64,000 bases of DNA, from positions 5,861,001-5,925,000 of the forward strand of contig NZ_JAZHRR010000001.1 in the NCBI RefSeq assembly GCF_036924515.1, in the 5' to 3' direction. A model generated the notes under the pieces. That model was given only the letters and a program-made list of their open reading frames with translations, was not told where the DNA came from and searched no databases. Source of the stretch: Bradyrhizobium sp. AZCC 1610. GTDB taxonomy: Bacteria; Pseudomonadota; Alphaproteobacteria; Rhizobiales; Xanthobacteraceae. The translations under genes were made by a program, and so were the position numbers. Positions 53,863-62,815 of this stretch are shown in pieces. Every line of letters begins with the position of its first letter. Positions within the stretch are counted from its first letter, which is position 1.

Positions 53863-54537
53863 TCAGGCGCCGACCAGCGCCTTTGCCGGCAGCACCGCCT
53901 GCACCACGAGGCCGCGGGCACGGGCATCCATTACGCCGACGGCACGCAGCGCCAACAATGTGACGGTTTGCACGGCGTCGCGCAGCCTTGCGGGATCATC
54001 CAGATTCTCGGGCGCCAGCGGGCCGACCAGCGATTCATGCAGCGCGCCGAGCAGCGCGGTGGCGGCAAGCGCCGTGTCCTGAGCGGGGAGGTGTCCGGCG
54101 CGCACCGCGGCATCGATTCTGGCAGCAATCTCGCCGGAGATTTCGCGGCGGCTGGCGAGCCGCGACGCCGAGACGTCGACATCGACAGGTTCGGCCAGAA
54201 TGCCCCAGGCCAGCTTGCGCTGCGACAGCACATGCACGGCAACCGTGGTGACGGCGCCGGCCAGCGCCGAGGACGGCCCTGGAGCGGCATCCGCCGCGCG
54301 GCGGATTGCCGCCAGTTCGTCGCGCGAGACCTCGGCGATCAGTTCGGAAATCAGCTCGGCCTTGGAGGGGAAGTAGCGGTAGACGGTGCCGGCCGCGACA
54401 TTGGCGCGGATCGCTACCGGGGCGATCTGCACCGCCGCCATGCCGCCCTCGGCCGCAGCGTCTCGCGCCGCCGCCAGGATGGCGCTACGCCGCGCCGCCA
54501 GCCGCTTTACGACCTGATGGGTTCGCCGATACACCAT
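53863..54537 (-). CDS. TetR-family transcriptional regulator
   Basis: A 224-residue protein. The N-terminal DNA-binding domain has ILAAARDAAAEGGMAAVQIA followed by RANVAAGTVYRYFPSKAELI, the TetR helix-turn-helix with the F/Y-P-S-K turn. The rest is an all-helical ligand and dimerisation domain. ATG 54537 gives the shortest normal N-terminus. A palindrome about 100 bases upstream (54638-54653) may be its operator. The ligand is unknown. The OsmC gene follows after 86 bases. Confidence 0.85.
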   Translation of the reverse strand: MVYRRTHQVVKRLAARRSAILAAARDAAAEGGMAAVQIAPVAIRANVAAGTVYRYFPSKAELISELIAEVSRDELAAIRRAADAAPGPSSALAGAVTTVAVHVLSQRKLAWGILAEPVDVDVSASRLASRREISGEIAARIDAAVRAGHLPAQDTALAATALLGALHESLVGPLAPENLDDPARLRDAVQTVTLLALRAVGVMDARARGLVVQAVLPAKALVGA

Positions 54538-54637
54538 GGCGCGTCTTCCGTCCCCGGCGCGCCGTCGAGCCCCGTGGAGCCTGCCAGAACGCGCGCACAA
54601 TGTCTTGAGCGATAAGCGGACTCATCGCTTTGAAGAA

Positions 54638-54653
54638 GTGAACAACTATTCAC
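54638..54653. promoter_or_regulatory. Palindrome in the TetR promoter region
   Basis: GTGAA and TTCAC arms surround CAACTA (GTGAACAACTATTCAC), a spacing like known TetR boxes. No other structure was found in the 323-base gap between the TetR start and the end of the membrane gene at 54861, and no gene is supported there. Confidence 0.45.
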
Positions 54654-54860
54654 GCCTGATGACAAGACGGATTTGCAACGCGGGTTGGCGAAGGGCCAGT
54701 ACCGAACGAGCATAAACGATGACCACAATCCAGACGAGTGCTATGTAGACGAGGCCGGAATGTTTGCGGATGCAGCCCTGTGGACGGTGCTCATCACATA
54801 ACGAGCGGCTGCGATTTCACGTCCCTCGCGCACAATACCGTCGCCATCGCCTCGCGCCGT

Positions 54861-56107
54861 TCACGCCCCTGCCGCGACGAGTTTTGGCGCCGGCTCATGC
54901 CGCCACCACGATCCGGCGCGGCGCAGGATAAGCGCGGACACGACCAGCGTGGCGCCAAGGCCGGTCGGAATACCGGTGAACATGTAGCAACCGATAAGGG
55001 CGACGGCGGCGCCGAGTGCCGGAAGCTCGTAGGCGCGAAAACCGGTCTTCAATCCAATGCGGACCAGGAAGGCGATCGGGATCGCCAGCACCATCATGTC
55101 GTACATGAAGAGATAGGGCGTGGTCAGCAGTGTGCCGGCGGCGAGCGCTGCGGCCTTCAGGGTGTAGCGCACGCGGCTTCGCCACATCAGCGCCAGCACC
55201 ATGGGAACCCACTGGAATGCCCAAGCGGCTCGCTGCCGCCGAAGTAACGCACCAGCGAGAAGATGCTTTGCAGCTTCCACCATGGGGCCTTGCCTTCGGT
55301 CAGGAACGCCTGCGAGAATTTCGGCATCCAGTGGAAGAACGCCAGCCAACTCTCTATGCCGAAGGCGAGCCAGGAAGCGGCGGCCAGCACGGCCGCCGTT
55401 ACGCCGGCGCTGATGAACACGCGCCAATGCCCGGCTGCGATCAGCATGATAGGAAACAGCAGCCCGTATTGCGGCTTGTAGGTCAAAAGCCCGAGGCAGA
55501 TGCCCGCCAGTACCGGCCGTATCGGGATCAGATAGAGCGCACCGCCGATCAGCGCCGCGGTGAGGAATCCGTTCTGGCCAACCAGCGCATTGATGAACGC
55601 AATCGGAATGGCGAGCGCGAGCAGGTAGCCGAAGTTGCGGCCGACGATTGCGCGCATCGCGACAAGAAAGGGCAGAAAGCTGGCCACGACCCAGCCGATA
55701 TACGCGACCTGATAGGGAAGCTGCGCCAGCAAGGATGCGACGAACAGGAATGGCGGCGGATAGTGCCAGGCGAAGTAACCGACAAAATCCTGGCCGAGTT
55801 TTGCGACCTCGACCTGCTTCTGGATGTCCCAGTCATAGGCCTGTGCCGGGAGGCCATCGAGCACCAGGCGGCCGGCAGCCCAGACGTTGATGAAATCGGT
55901 CGGGATGCCGAGGCCGTTCGGATCGTAAACCCACCAGTGTGAGAAATACGCCACCCCGCAAAGCGTCACGTTCGCAACCGCCAACACAAGGCACACCTTC
56001 ACGAGCCACGCCGGAATCGGGGCTGGTTCGTGTGCGGTCTTGAGGGTGGAAAGAGAGGCGCGGTCATGCGCGGTCCTTGCCTGAGCGCGCCCTGTCCGAA
56101 GGCGCAC
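54861..56107 (-). pseudogene. GT87/DUF2029-like membrane protein gene with a frameshift
   Basis: Two frames join into one polytopic protein of about 415 residues. Frame one (56107 to about 55220) has helices such as FLFVASLLAQLPYQVAYIGW and ends abnormally with HSSGFPWCWR. Frame two (about 55235-54861) continues with AWAFQWVPMVLALMW and PYLFMYDMMVLAIPIAFLVR. The family has many membrane segments plus a motif DFINVWAAGRL...AYDWDIQ with an acidic residue in the first loop, as in lipid-linked mannosyl- or arabinosyltransferases. A base shift near 55220-55230 splits it. It may be decayed or a sequencing error. The start of the first frame is uncertain. Confidence 0.7.
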
Positions 56108-56176
56108 ACCCTTAAAGCAATAGGCCAGACTGAATTGAGGAAATCTTAAGTTTTAGCGCGGCAACGGCGGTTTTCG

Positions 56177-56268
56177 TGGTCCCTGCGAACGCAGGATGCC
56201 CGGGTGGAGGGAGTGGAGAGCCCATCAGCTCGTCGTCCCTGCGAAAGCATGCGAAAGCAGGGACGACA
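56177..56268. repeat. Copy of the TCGTCCCTGCG element, degenerate
   Basis: GTCCCTGCGAACGCAGG at the left and TCGTCCCTGCGAAAGC with GCAGGGACGAC at the right, sharing ends with the element duplicated at 10733. Inside, GCATGCGAAAGC repeats part of the arm. It lies just beyond the end of nrdB. Confidence 0.65.
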
Positions 56269-56277
56269 CAGTGTCCC

Positions 56278-57408
56278 CTACTCCCAGCTCAGCGCGCCGC
56301 CGTTCTGATACTCGATCACCCGTGTCTCGAAGAAGTTCTTCTCCTTCTTCAGGTCCATCGCCTCCGACATCCACGGAAACGGATTCTCGGTTTCGTCGAA
56401 CACCCGCTGTAGCCCAAGCTGCGCGCAGCGGCGGTTGGCGATGAAGTGCATGTAGCACTCGCACAACGCCGCATTTAGCCCAAGAAATCCGCGCGGCATG
56501 GTGTCCCGCCCGTAGGCCGCTTCCAGCTCGGCCGCCTCGCGCACCATGGCACGGACTTCGTCCTGAAAAGGTTTGGTCCACAGATGCGGATTCTCGATCT
56601 TGATCTGGTTGATGACGTCGATGCCGAAGTTCAGATGAATCGATTCATCGCGCAGGATGTACTGGTACTGCTCGGCAATGCCGACCATCTTGTTGCGGCG
56701 GCCGAGCGAGAGGATCTGGGCGAACCCGGTATAAAACCACATGCCCTCGAAGATGACATAGAAGGCGACGAGATCGCGCAAGAACGCCTGGTCGGCTTCC
56801 GGTGTCCCGGTCTTGAAATCGGGATCGTCGAGGTGCTGGGTATGCTTCAACGCCCACGCCGCCTTGTTGGTGATCGAGGGCACCTCGCGGTACATGTTGA
56901 ACAGCTCGCCCTCGTCGAGGCCGAGGCTCTCGACGATGTACTGGAAGGTGTGGGTGTGAACGGCCTCTTCGAAGGACTGCCGCAGCAGATACTGCCGGCA
57001 CTCCGGATTGGTGAGGTGGCGGTAGATCGCCAGCACGATATTGTTGGCGACGAGGCTTTCGGAAGCCGCGAAGAAGCCGAGGTTGCGCTTGATGGCGCGG
57101 CGTTCATCCTCGGTGAGGCCGTCGCGCGACTTCCACAGCGCGATGTCGGCCTGCATCGAGACTTCGGTCGGCATCCAGTGATTGTTGCAGCCGGCGAGAT
57201 ACTTCTCCCATGCCCATTTGTATTTTAGCGGCAGCAGTTGATTGACGTCGGCGCGGCAATTGATCATCCGCTTGTCGTCCACGGACACCCTGCCGCCGCT
57301 TCGGTCGATGGTACCGAGGCCGGTTTGATCGGCCGCGACAGCGGTTTGCGCCACCAAGGGAGGCGGCATCCGGCGTTGGGGCGCGGAGGGTTCGGACCAG
57401 TCGAGCAT
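56278..57408 (-). CDS. nrdB: Ribonucleotide reductase radical-generating subunit, class Ic-like
   Basis: A 376-residue protein that supplies the oxidant for NrdA. The metal ligands are Glu117 (in [12 protein letters not shown]), Glu148 and His151 (in [13 protein letters not shown]), Glu221 ([10 protein letters not shown]) and Glu255 with His258 (RDESIHLNF). The place of the usual radical Tyr, four residues after His151, is Phe155 (codon 56944-56946). From memory, C. trachomatis NrdB has ligands E89, E120, H123, E193, E227, H230 and F127, and all spacings agree. This suggests a Mn/Fe cofactor rather than a tyrosyl radical. AGGA precedes ATG 57408. It lies 26 bases after nrdA. The tail ends [10 protein letters not shown]. 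Confidence 0.9.
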   Translation of the reverse strand: MLDWSEPSAPQRRMPPPLVAQTAVAADQTGLGTIDRSGGRVSVDDKRMINCRADVNQLLPLKYKWAWEKYLAGCNNHWMPTEVSMQADIALWKSRDGLTEDERRAIKRNLGFFAASESLVANNIVLAIYRHLTNPECRQYLLRQSFEEAVHTHTFQYIVESLGLDEGELFNMYREVPSITNKAAWALKHTQHLDDPDFKTGTPEADQAFLRDLVAFYVIFEGMWFYTGFAQILSLGRRNKMVGIAEQYQYILRDESIHLNFGIDVINQIKIENPHLWTKPFQDEVRAMVREAAELEAAYGRDTMPRGFLGLNAALCECYMHFIANRRCAQLGLQRVFDETENPFPWMSEAMDLKKEKNFFETRVIEYQNGGALSWE

Positions 57409-57434
57409 TGTCGTTTCCTTCTTTTCTTGTCTGC

Positions 57435-60353
57435 TTACTGGCAGGCTTCGCATTCGGGATTGTCGATGGAACACGCCACTGCGCCGGACAGATCGGGCGC
57501 CGTGATTGCGTACGGGACGATGATCGGCGCGGCCGCCGACATCACAGGTGCGGCAGCAACGCTGTTGAGCTTGCCGTCGGTGCCCCGCAGCGTGGACTTT
57601 TCGACATGCGTCGCGCTGCGCGAGCGCAGGTAATAGGTCGTCTTCAGCCCGCGCGCCCAGGCCAGCCGATAGAGCGCATCGAGCTTCTTGCCGGAAGGGT
57701 TGGCGATATAGAGGTTGAGCGACTGCGACTGGTCGATCCATTTCTGCCGCCGGCTGGCCGCCTCGATCAGCCAGGCGCTGTCGATCTCGAACGCGGTGGC
57801 ATAGAGCGCCTTGATCTCGTCTGGAATGCGGTCGATGGCGCCCACGCTGCCGTCGAAATATTTGAGGTCGTTGACCATCACCTCGTCCCACAGCCCGCGC
57901 GCCTTGAGGTCGCGTACCAAAAACTCGTTCACCACGGTGAAGTCGCCGGACATGTTGGATTTGACATAGAGGTTCTGGTAGGCCGGCTCGATCGACTGCG
58001 CCACGCCGCAAATATTCGAGATCGTCGCCGTCGGCGCGATCGCCATCACGTTCGAATTGCGCATGCCGGTCGCTTTGACGCGCTCGCGCAAGCGATCCCA
58101 GTCGAGCGTCACGCTGCAGTCCATCGCGAGGCCGCCGCGGGCTTCCGCCAATTGCTCGATCGAATCGATCGGCAAGATGCCGCGGCTCCAGAGCGAGCCA
58201 TCGAACGACGGATAGCGCCCGCGTTCGGCGGCCAGATCGGCCGAGGCCGAGATGGCAAAGTAAGAAATCATCTCCATGCTGGTATCGGCGAAGGCAACAG
58301 CCGCGTCGGAAGCCATCGCGATTCGCAACGCCTGCAGCGCATCCTGGAAGCCCATCAGCCCGAGACCGACCGGGCGGTGCCGCAGGTTCGAACGCCGCGC
58401 TTCGGGGATGGTGTAGAAATTGATGTCGATGACATTGTCGAGTATCCGCATTGCCGTCGTCACACTGCGTTGCAGCCGCGTCTCGTCCAGCCGGCCCTCC
58501 CGCACATGGTGAAGCAGGTTGATCGAGCCAAGATTGCAGACGGCGGTCTCGTCGTCCGACGTATTGAGCGTGATTTCCGTGCAGAGGTTCGAGGAATGAA
58601 TCACGCCGGCATGGCGCTGCGGCGAGCGCAGATTGCAGGGGTCCTTGAACGTGATCCAGGGATGCCCGGTCTCGAACAGCATGGTCAGCATCTTGCGCCA
58701 GAGATCCGTGGCGCGAACCTGCTTGAACACGCGGATTTCACCCCGCGCCGCCTTCGCCTCATAGGCCGCATAGCGCTCGGCGAACGGCTGGCCGTAGAGG
58801 TCGTGCAGGTCGGGCGTCTCGTCCGGCGAGAACAGCGTCCATTCGCCGTCGGCCTCGACGCGCTGCATGAACAGGTCGGGTACCCAGTTCGCGGTGTTCA
58901 TGTCATGGGTGCGGCGGCGATCGTCGCCGGTATTCTTGCGCAGGTCGAGGAACTCCTCGATGTCGATGTGCCAGGTCTCGAGATAGGCGCAGACCGCGCC
59001 CTTGCGTTTACCGCCCTGGTTGACCGCGATCGCGGTGTCGTTCGCAACTTTGAGGAACGGCACCACGCCCTGGCTTTCGCCATTGGTGCCCTTGATGTGG
59101 GCGCCGAGCCCGCGCACGCGGGTCCAGTCATTGCCGAGCCCGCCGGAATATTTCGCCAGCAGCGCGTTGTCCTTGACCGACTTGAAGATACCGTCAAGAT
59201 CGTCGGCAACGGTGGTGAGGAAGCAGGACGACAGTTGCGGCCGCAGCGTTCCCGAATTGAACAGCGTCGGTGTCGAAGCCATGAAGTCGAACGACGACAG
59301 CAAATCGTAGAACTCGATGGCACGTGCCTCGCGGTCGATCTCGCGCAGCGCAAGACCCATGGCGACGCGCATGAAGAACGCCTGCGGCAATTCGATGCGA
59401 TTGCCGCGCTCATGCAGGAAATAGCGGTCGTAGAGCGTTTGCATGCCCAAAAACTGGAACGCCAGATCGCGCTCCGGCTTCAGCGCCGCGGCGAGCTTTT
59501 TCAGGTCGAACCGCGCCAGATCAGGATCGAGCAGTTCAGCCTTGATGCCGGTCTTGATGTAGGCCGGGAAATATTCGCCGTAGCGCACGGCCATGTCGGC
59601 CTGCGAGGCGCTGGTCGGCGTCCCCTCCACAAAAGACAGCACCTCGGTGCGCAGCTTGTCCAGCAGCAGCCGCGCGCTGACATAGGCGTAGTTCGGCTCC
59701 TGCTCTACCAGCGTGCGCGCAGCCATCACCGACGCCAACGCCAGTTCGCCCTCGCCGATGCCGTCATAGAGATTGCGCTGCGTTTCGGCGAGCACGGCCG
59801 CGGCGGCCACGCCCTCGAGACCGCCGCAGGACTCTTCGATGATCAGCGTCAGACGCGCGATATTGAGCGGGACCTGCACGCCGCTCGCCAGCGTGACGCG
59901 CAGCGAAGGCTCGCCCGACGGCTGAGCGGCGTTGGCCGCGTCCTGTCCTGCGCGTTGGCGCGTGCGCTCCTCGCGATACAGCACATAGGCGCGCGCGACC
60001 TTGTGGTGCTCGCTCCGCATCAAGGCGAGTTCGACCTGGTCTTGCACGTCCTCGATATGAAAGGTGCGCCCCTCGCTCATCCGGCGCGACAGCGCGCCGA
60101 CGACTTCGGAAGTCAGTTGCTCGACGATTTCATGGACGCGGCGGGAAGCGGCCGCGCCATGCCCCTCGACCGCGAGAAACGCCTTGGTCATCGCGACCGA
60201 AATCTTGCTGGCGTCGAATTTCGAAACCGTGCCGTTGCGGCGGATCACCTGCATCGGCAACGCACCCTCCGGCGAAGTTGACGATTCGGTGCGCAACGCG
60301 AGAAAGGGAGCGCCTTTGGCTTCGGGAGAAACGAGTTGAGAAGATTGCGACAT
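57435..60353 (-). CDS. nrdA: Ribonucleotide reductase catalytic subunit, class I
   Basis: A 972-residue enzyme that reduces ribonucleotides to deoxyribonucleotides. An ATP-cone regulatory domain covers about residues 33-130 ([18 protein letters not shown]...). The catalytic barrel holds [18 protein letters not shown] (first redox Cys), [11 protein letters not shown] with the thiyl Cys591, Asn589 and Glu593, and a glycyl-less class I end. The C-terminal tail [12 protein letters not shown] carries the reducing Cys pair. It is the first gene of nrdAB, with a cobalamin riboswitch upstream. ATG 60353 is used; the longer frame upstream lies in the leader. Confidence 0.95.
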   Translation of the reverse strand: MSQSSQLVSPEAKGAPFLALRTESSTSPEGALPMQVIRRNGTVSKFDASKISVAMTKAFLAVEGHGAAASRRVHEIVEQLTSEVVGALSRRMSEGRTFHIEDVQDQVELALMRSEHHKVARAYVLYREERTRQRAGQDAANAAQPSGEPSLRVTLASGVQVPLNIARLTLIIEESCGGLEGVAAAAVLAETQRNLYDGIGEGELALASVMAARTLVEQEPNYAYVSARLLLDKLRTEVLSFVEGTPTSASQADMAVRYGEYFPAYIKTGIKAELLDPDLARFDLKKLAAALKPERDLAFQFLGMQTLYDRYFLHERGNRIELPQAFFMRVAMGLALREIDREARAIEFYDLLSSFDFMASTPTLFNSGTLRPQLSSCFLTTVADDLDGIFKSVKDNALLAKYSGGLGNDWTRVRGLGAHIKGTNGESQGVVPFLKVANDTAIAVNQGGKRKGAVCAYLETWHIDIEEFLDLRKNTGDDRRRTHDMNTANWVPDLFMQRVEADGEWTLFSPDETPDLHDLYGQPFAERYAAYEAKAARGEIRVFKQVRATDLWRKMLTMLFETGHPWITFKDPCNLRSPQRHAGVIHSSNLCTEITLNTSDDETAVCNLGSINLLHHVREGRLDETRLQRSVTTAMRILDNVIDINFYTIPEARRSNLRHRPVGLGLMGFQDALQALRIAMASDAAVAFADTSMEMISYFAISASADLAAERGRYPSFDGSLWSRGILPIDSIEQLAEARGGLAMDCSVTLDWDRLRERVKATGMRNSNVMAIAPTATISNICGVAQSIEPAYQNLYVKSNMSGDFTVVNEFLVRDLKARGLWDEVMVNDLKYFDGSVGAIDRIPDEIKALYATAFEIDSAWLIEAASRRQKWIDQSQSLNLYIANPSGKKLDALYRLAWARGLKTTYYLRSRSATHVEKSTLRGTDGKLNSVAAAPVMSAAAPIIVPYAITAPDLSGAVACSIDNPECEACQ

Positions 60354-60479
60354 CGGCAGACCCCGTAGTGTTGTTGGGGCTGGATGTCTTGAGGCGACGC
60401 TGCATAGGATGCCCGGCGCAAGGCAGGGCAAGAATCTGCGAGCGACCGCCGGGACACCCCGCCCGTGGACGTTTTTCGG

Positions 60480-60640
60480 TGTCGCGGCAGGTCTCCTGGC
60501 TCGCAGGTCGCCGTTGCACCCGGTCTTCCCAATGCGTGGCCGCATCAGTGACGTGAATCGGGAGCAACTCACTGCTTACAGTTGCGGGGGCAGCGTCAGA
60601 TTCTCGCCAAACGCGCGATACACCGACTTCCCTCTTAGCC
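60480..60640 (-). promoter_or_regulatory. Cobalamin riboswitch in the nrdAB leader
   Basis: On the minus strand the B12 box GCCCCCGCAACTGTAAGC lies at 60591-60574, followed by a GGGAAGACCGGG-type segment and by GAGCCAGGAGACCTGCCG at 60502-60485. These are the conserved core elements of cobalamin riboswitches in their usual order. It is oriented toward nrdA, whose start is 127 bases further on. The leader between could hold a ribosome-site-sequestering platform; I see no clear terminator. Cobalamin should lower nrdAB expression. Confidence 0.92.
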
Positions 60641-60675
60641 ACCAAATCTTGCGATCCAGCGGACCGTGACGTCTA

Positions 60676-60705
60676 TATATGGTAATATTCGCAACGAAAT
60701 GTCAA
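60676..60705 (-). promoter_or_regulatory. Probable promoter of the riboswitch-nrdAB transcript
   Basis: On the minus strand a perfect TTGACA (60705-60700) is followed 18 bases later by CATATA (60681-60676). Transcription would begin near 60668, about 30 bases ahead of the riboswitch core. Another AT-rich stretch between them makes the exact -10 uncertain. Confidence 0.55.
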
Positions 60706-60827
60706 TGGGCGCGGGAGATCGATGCCCTCAATTTCCAAAAAAATTTCCGCAGAGGGATGGGAAACACGGAAAGCCGATTCTTTCTCCGCGTGAAAGCCGT
60801 TTTCCCCGATATCCCGGCTATGTCGGA

Positions 60828-62249
60828 TCATGACGTGGCATAGGGCGCGAATCGGGATCGCGTCTCGTCGATTCGGAGGGCGCGGCCGACCGGTGGAAAC
60901 GCGCGCTGCGGACAATCCGGCCGTTCGCAAACCTTGCAGCCCATGCCGATCGGCGTCGCCAGTGACGGATCGATCTTGAGGCCCTGCGAATAGACGATTC
61001 GCTCCGCATGGCGAACATCGCATCCCAGGGCGACCGCAAACGTCTTGGCAGGCGCTCCGTAGCCTCCGCTGCCGTGCGACACCGTCCGGGCAACCCAGAG
61101 ATAGGTTCGCTCATCAGGCATCCGCGCCAACTGCGTCAGGATACGCCCCGGGTTGGCGAAGGCCTCATAAACGTTCCACAGCGGACAGGTCCCGCCGACC
61201 CGCGAAAAATGGAAATCGGTCGCCGATTGTCGCTTCGATATGTTTCCGGCGCGATCGACGCGGATAAAGAAGAACGGCACGCCCCGCGCGTTATGGCGCT
61301 GCAGGGTGCTCAGCCGGTGACAGATCGTTTCAAAGCCGACGCCGAACCGGTGACTGAGCAACTCGATGTCGTAGCGGCACCGCTCCGCTTCCGTCAGGAA
61401 AGCGGCGTAAGGCAAAATCAGCGCACCGGCGAAATAGTTTGCGAGCCCGATGCGGGCGAGGCCGCGCGATTCGTGGCTGGTGAACTTTGCCTTGTCAACG
61501 ATCGAACGTATCGCCTCGTCCAGTTCCAGAATGGCGATCTGCGTCGCGAGCTGAAACGCCTGCTGGCCCGGATCAAGGCTCGGCGACAACCGCAGCATTC
61601 GTGTGCGGCCATCGAACAGGCGCTGCGTTCCCGATCCCAACTCGTCGCTCGCCTCGATCAGGACAGTCACGCCGTGCCGGCTTTCGAGATACGACACCAG
61701 GCCCGGCGTCATCCGCCCGATGGGTAACTCCATGCCGCCGGCGATCGCTTCCGCCGCATCGTCGAGCTCAGCAATGTAGTTGTGCTGCAGATAGAAGAAG
61801 TCGCGGACTTCCTCGAACGGCGTGGACGGCGGAACCGCGGCTGCAGCCTGACGGTCGTCGCCGAGCCGCGCGGAGATGGCCGCATATTGCTCGGCGGCGT
61901 GGCGATATTTGCGGTTGAGGTTGACCAGCGCGCGCCCGACCGCAGGCATGTTCTGCGCAAGCTCGCGAAGTTCAGCGATAGCGATCGTCTCGCCCAATGA
62001 AGGGTCCGCCAGCGCTTCGCGGAGGTCCGAGATCAAGCGCGCTTCGTCGCCCTCGGCGAACGACTGCACGTCCAGGCCAAATACCGAATTGAGCGCCAGC
62101 AGCACCGGCACGGTCAGCGGCCGCTGATTGTTTTCCAATTGGTTGAGGTAGCTCAGGGAGATCCCGAGTTTGCCGGCAAGTGCTGCCTGCGTCAGGCGCT
62201 GCTCCTCACGCAGTCTTTTCAACCGCACGCCCATGAAGGTCTTTTTCAT
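60828..62249 (-). CDS. ScfR-type regulator (RamB/MccR/PccR family)
   Basis: A 473-residue protein. The N-terminal XRE helix-turn-helix is LREEQRLTQAALAGKLGISL with YLNQLENNQRPL. A long central region has an ImmA/IrrE-like part (SHESRGLARIGLANYFAGAL). The C-terminal DUF2083-type end has a Cys cluster in GMGCKVCERPDCPQRAFPP. Members sense short-chain acyl-CoA esters and control acetate, propionate or methylcitrate pathways. The divergent neighbours, a thioesterase and a PrpD-family gene, fit propionyl-CoA metabolism. ATG 62249 is the normal start; the longer frame runs through the promoter. Confidence 0.88.
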   Translation of the reverse strand: MKKTFMGVRLKRLREEQRLTQAALAGKLGISLSYLNQLENNQRPLTVPVLLALNSVFGLDVQSFAEGDEARLISDLREALADPSLGETIAIAELRELAQNMPAVGRALVNLNRKYRHAAEQYAAISARLGDDRQAAAAVPPSTPFEEVRDFFYLQHNYIAELDDAAEAIAGGMELPIGRMTPGLVSYLESRHGVTVLIEASDELGSGTQRLFDGRTRMLRLSPSLDPGQQAFQLATQIAILELDEAIRSIVDKAKFTSHESRGLARIGLANYFAGALILPYAAFLTEAERCRYDIELLSHRFGVGFETICHRLSTLQRHNARGVPFFFIRVDRAGNISKRQSATDFHFSRVGGTCPLWNVYEAFANPGRILTQLARMPDERTYLWVARTVSHGSGGYGAPAKTFAVALGCDVRHAERIVYSQGLKIDPSLATPIGMGCKVCERPDCPQRAFPPVGRALRIDETRSRFAPYATS

Positions 62250-62258
62250 TGCGTCACC

Positions 62259-62347
62259 TTCGCAAACTTTGCAAATCAATCGGCTTTTCTTCGCAAGACT
62301 ATGCTTTTTCAGCCATTTCGATGGTGCACGTTTGTAGATATTGCGAA
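62259..62347. promoter_or_regulatory. Cluster of TTYGCAA boxes between the ScfR and thioesterase genes
   Basis: TTCGCAAA (62259-62266) and TTTGCAAA (62268-62275) are direct neighbours. TTCGCAAG lies at 62290-62297 and the inverse TTGCGAA at 62341-62347. As I remember them, RamB sites read like AAACTTTGCAAA (present at 62264-62275) and PccR sites contain paired TTTGCAAA, so these are likely ScfR operators for both directions. The first pair is also just upstream of the regulator's own start. Confidence 0.6.
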
Positions 62348-62383
62348 GTCGTGAGGGAATAACAAGTCGTCCAGAGCAGGAAA

Positions 62384-62815
62384 ATGCATTCAGCGGCGTC
62401 GCCAAACCTTCCTCCCGACGAAACCCGGTTCGTGGAGATGGTGTTTCCGGAGCAGGCCAATCACTACGGCACGCTGTTCGGCGGCCACGCCCTGAGCCTG
62501 ATGGGCAAGGCGGCTTTCGTTACAGCCGCGCGGCACGCGCGCCAGAGCGTCGTCATGGTGACCTCGGACAAGATCGAATTTCACGAGCCGATCCATGTCG
62601 GCGAACTCGTCGAGCTGGTTGCCCAGGTCGTACGTGTCGGCCGCAGCTCCATGACGGTCGCGGTCGACATGATTCGCGAAGACCTGATCAGCGGCAGACG
62701 GCAATCCGCGGTGCGCGGAACGTTCGAGATGGTCGCGGTGAACGAATTCGGCCGTCCGGTCCCGATCATGCAACCAGCCACGATCGATCCAATCCAGAAG
62801 GAAGCTGCGTCTTGA
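62384..62815 (+). CDS. Acyl-CoA thioesterase, hotdog fold (YciA-like)
   Basis: A 143-residue single hotdog domain. Motifs: [20 protein letters not shown] with [19 protein letters not shown], the catalytic Asp/His region of the family, and [20 protein letters not shown]. It hydrolyses acyl-CoA to free acid and CoA; chain preference is not visible. Its stop overlaps the PrpD start by 4 bases, so the two are translated together. In this setting it may relieve CoA trapping by short acyl groups. Confidence 0.85.
   Translation: MHSAASPNLPPDETRFVEMVFPEQANHYGTLFGGHALSLMGKAAFVTAARHARQSVVMVTSDKIEFHEPIHVGELVELVAQVVRVGRSSMTVAVDMIREDLISGRRQSAVRGTFEMVAVNEFGRPVPIMQPATIDPIQKEAAS

Noticed and set aside
57408..60281. 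957-codon open frame antisense to nrdA
   Set aside because: A classic high-GC shadow; nrdA on the other strand has all catalytic motifs over the whole length.
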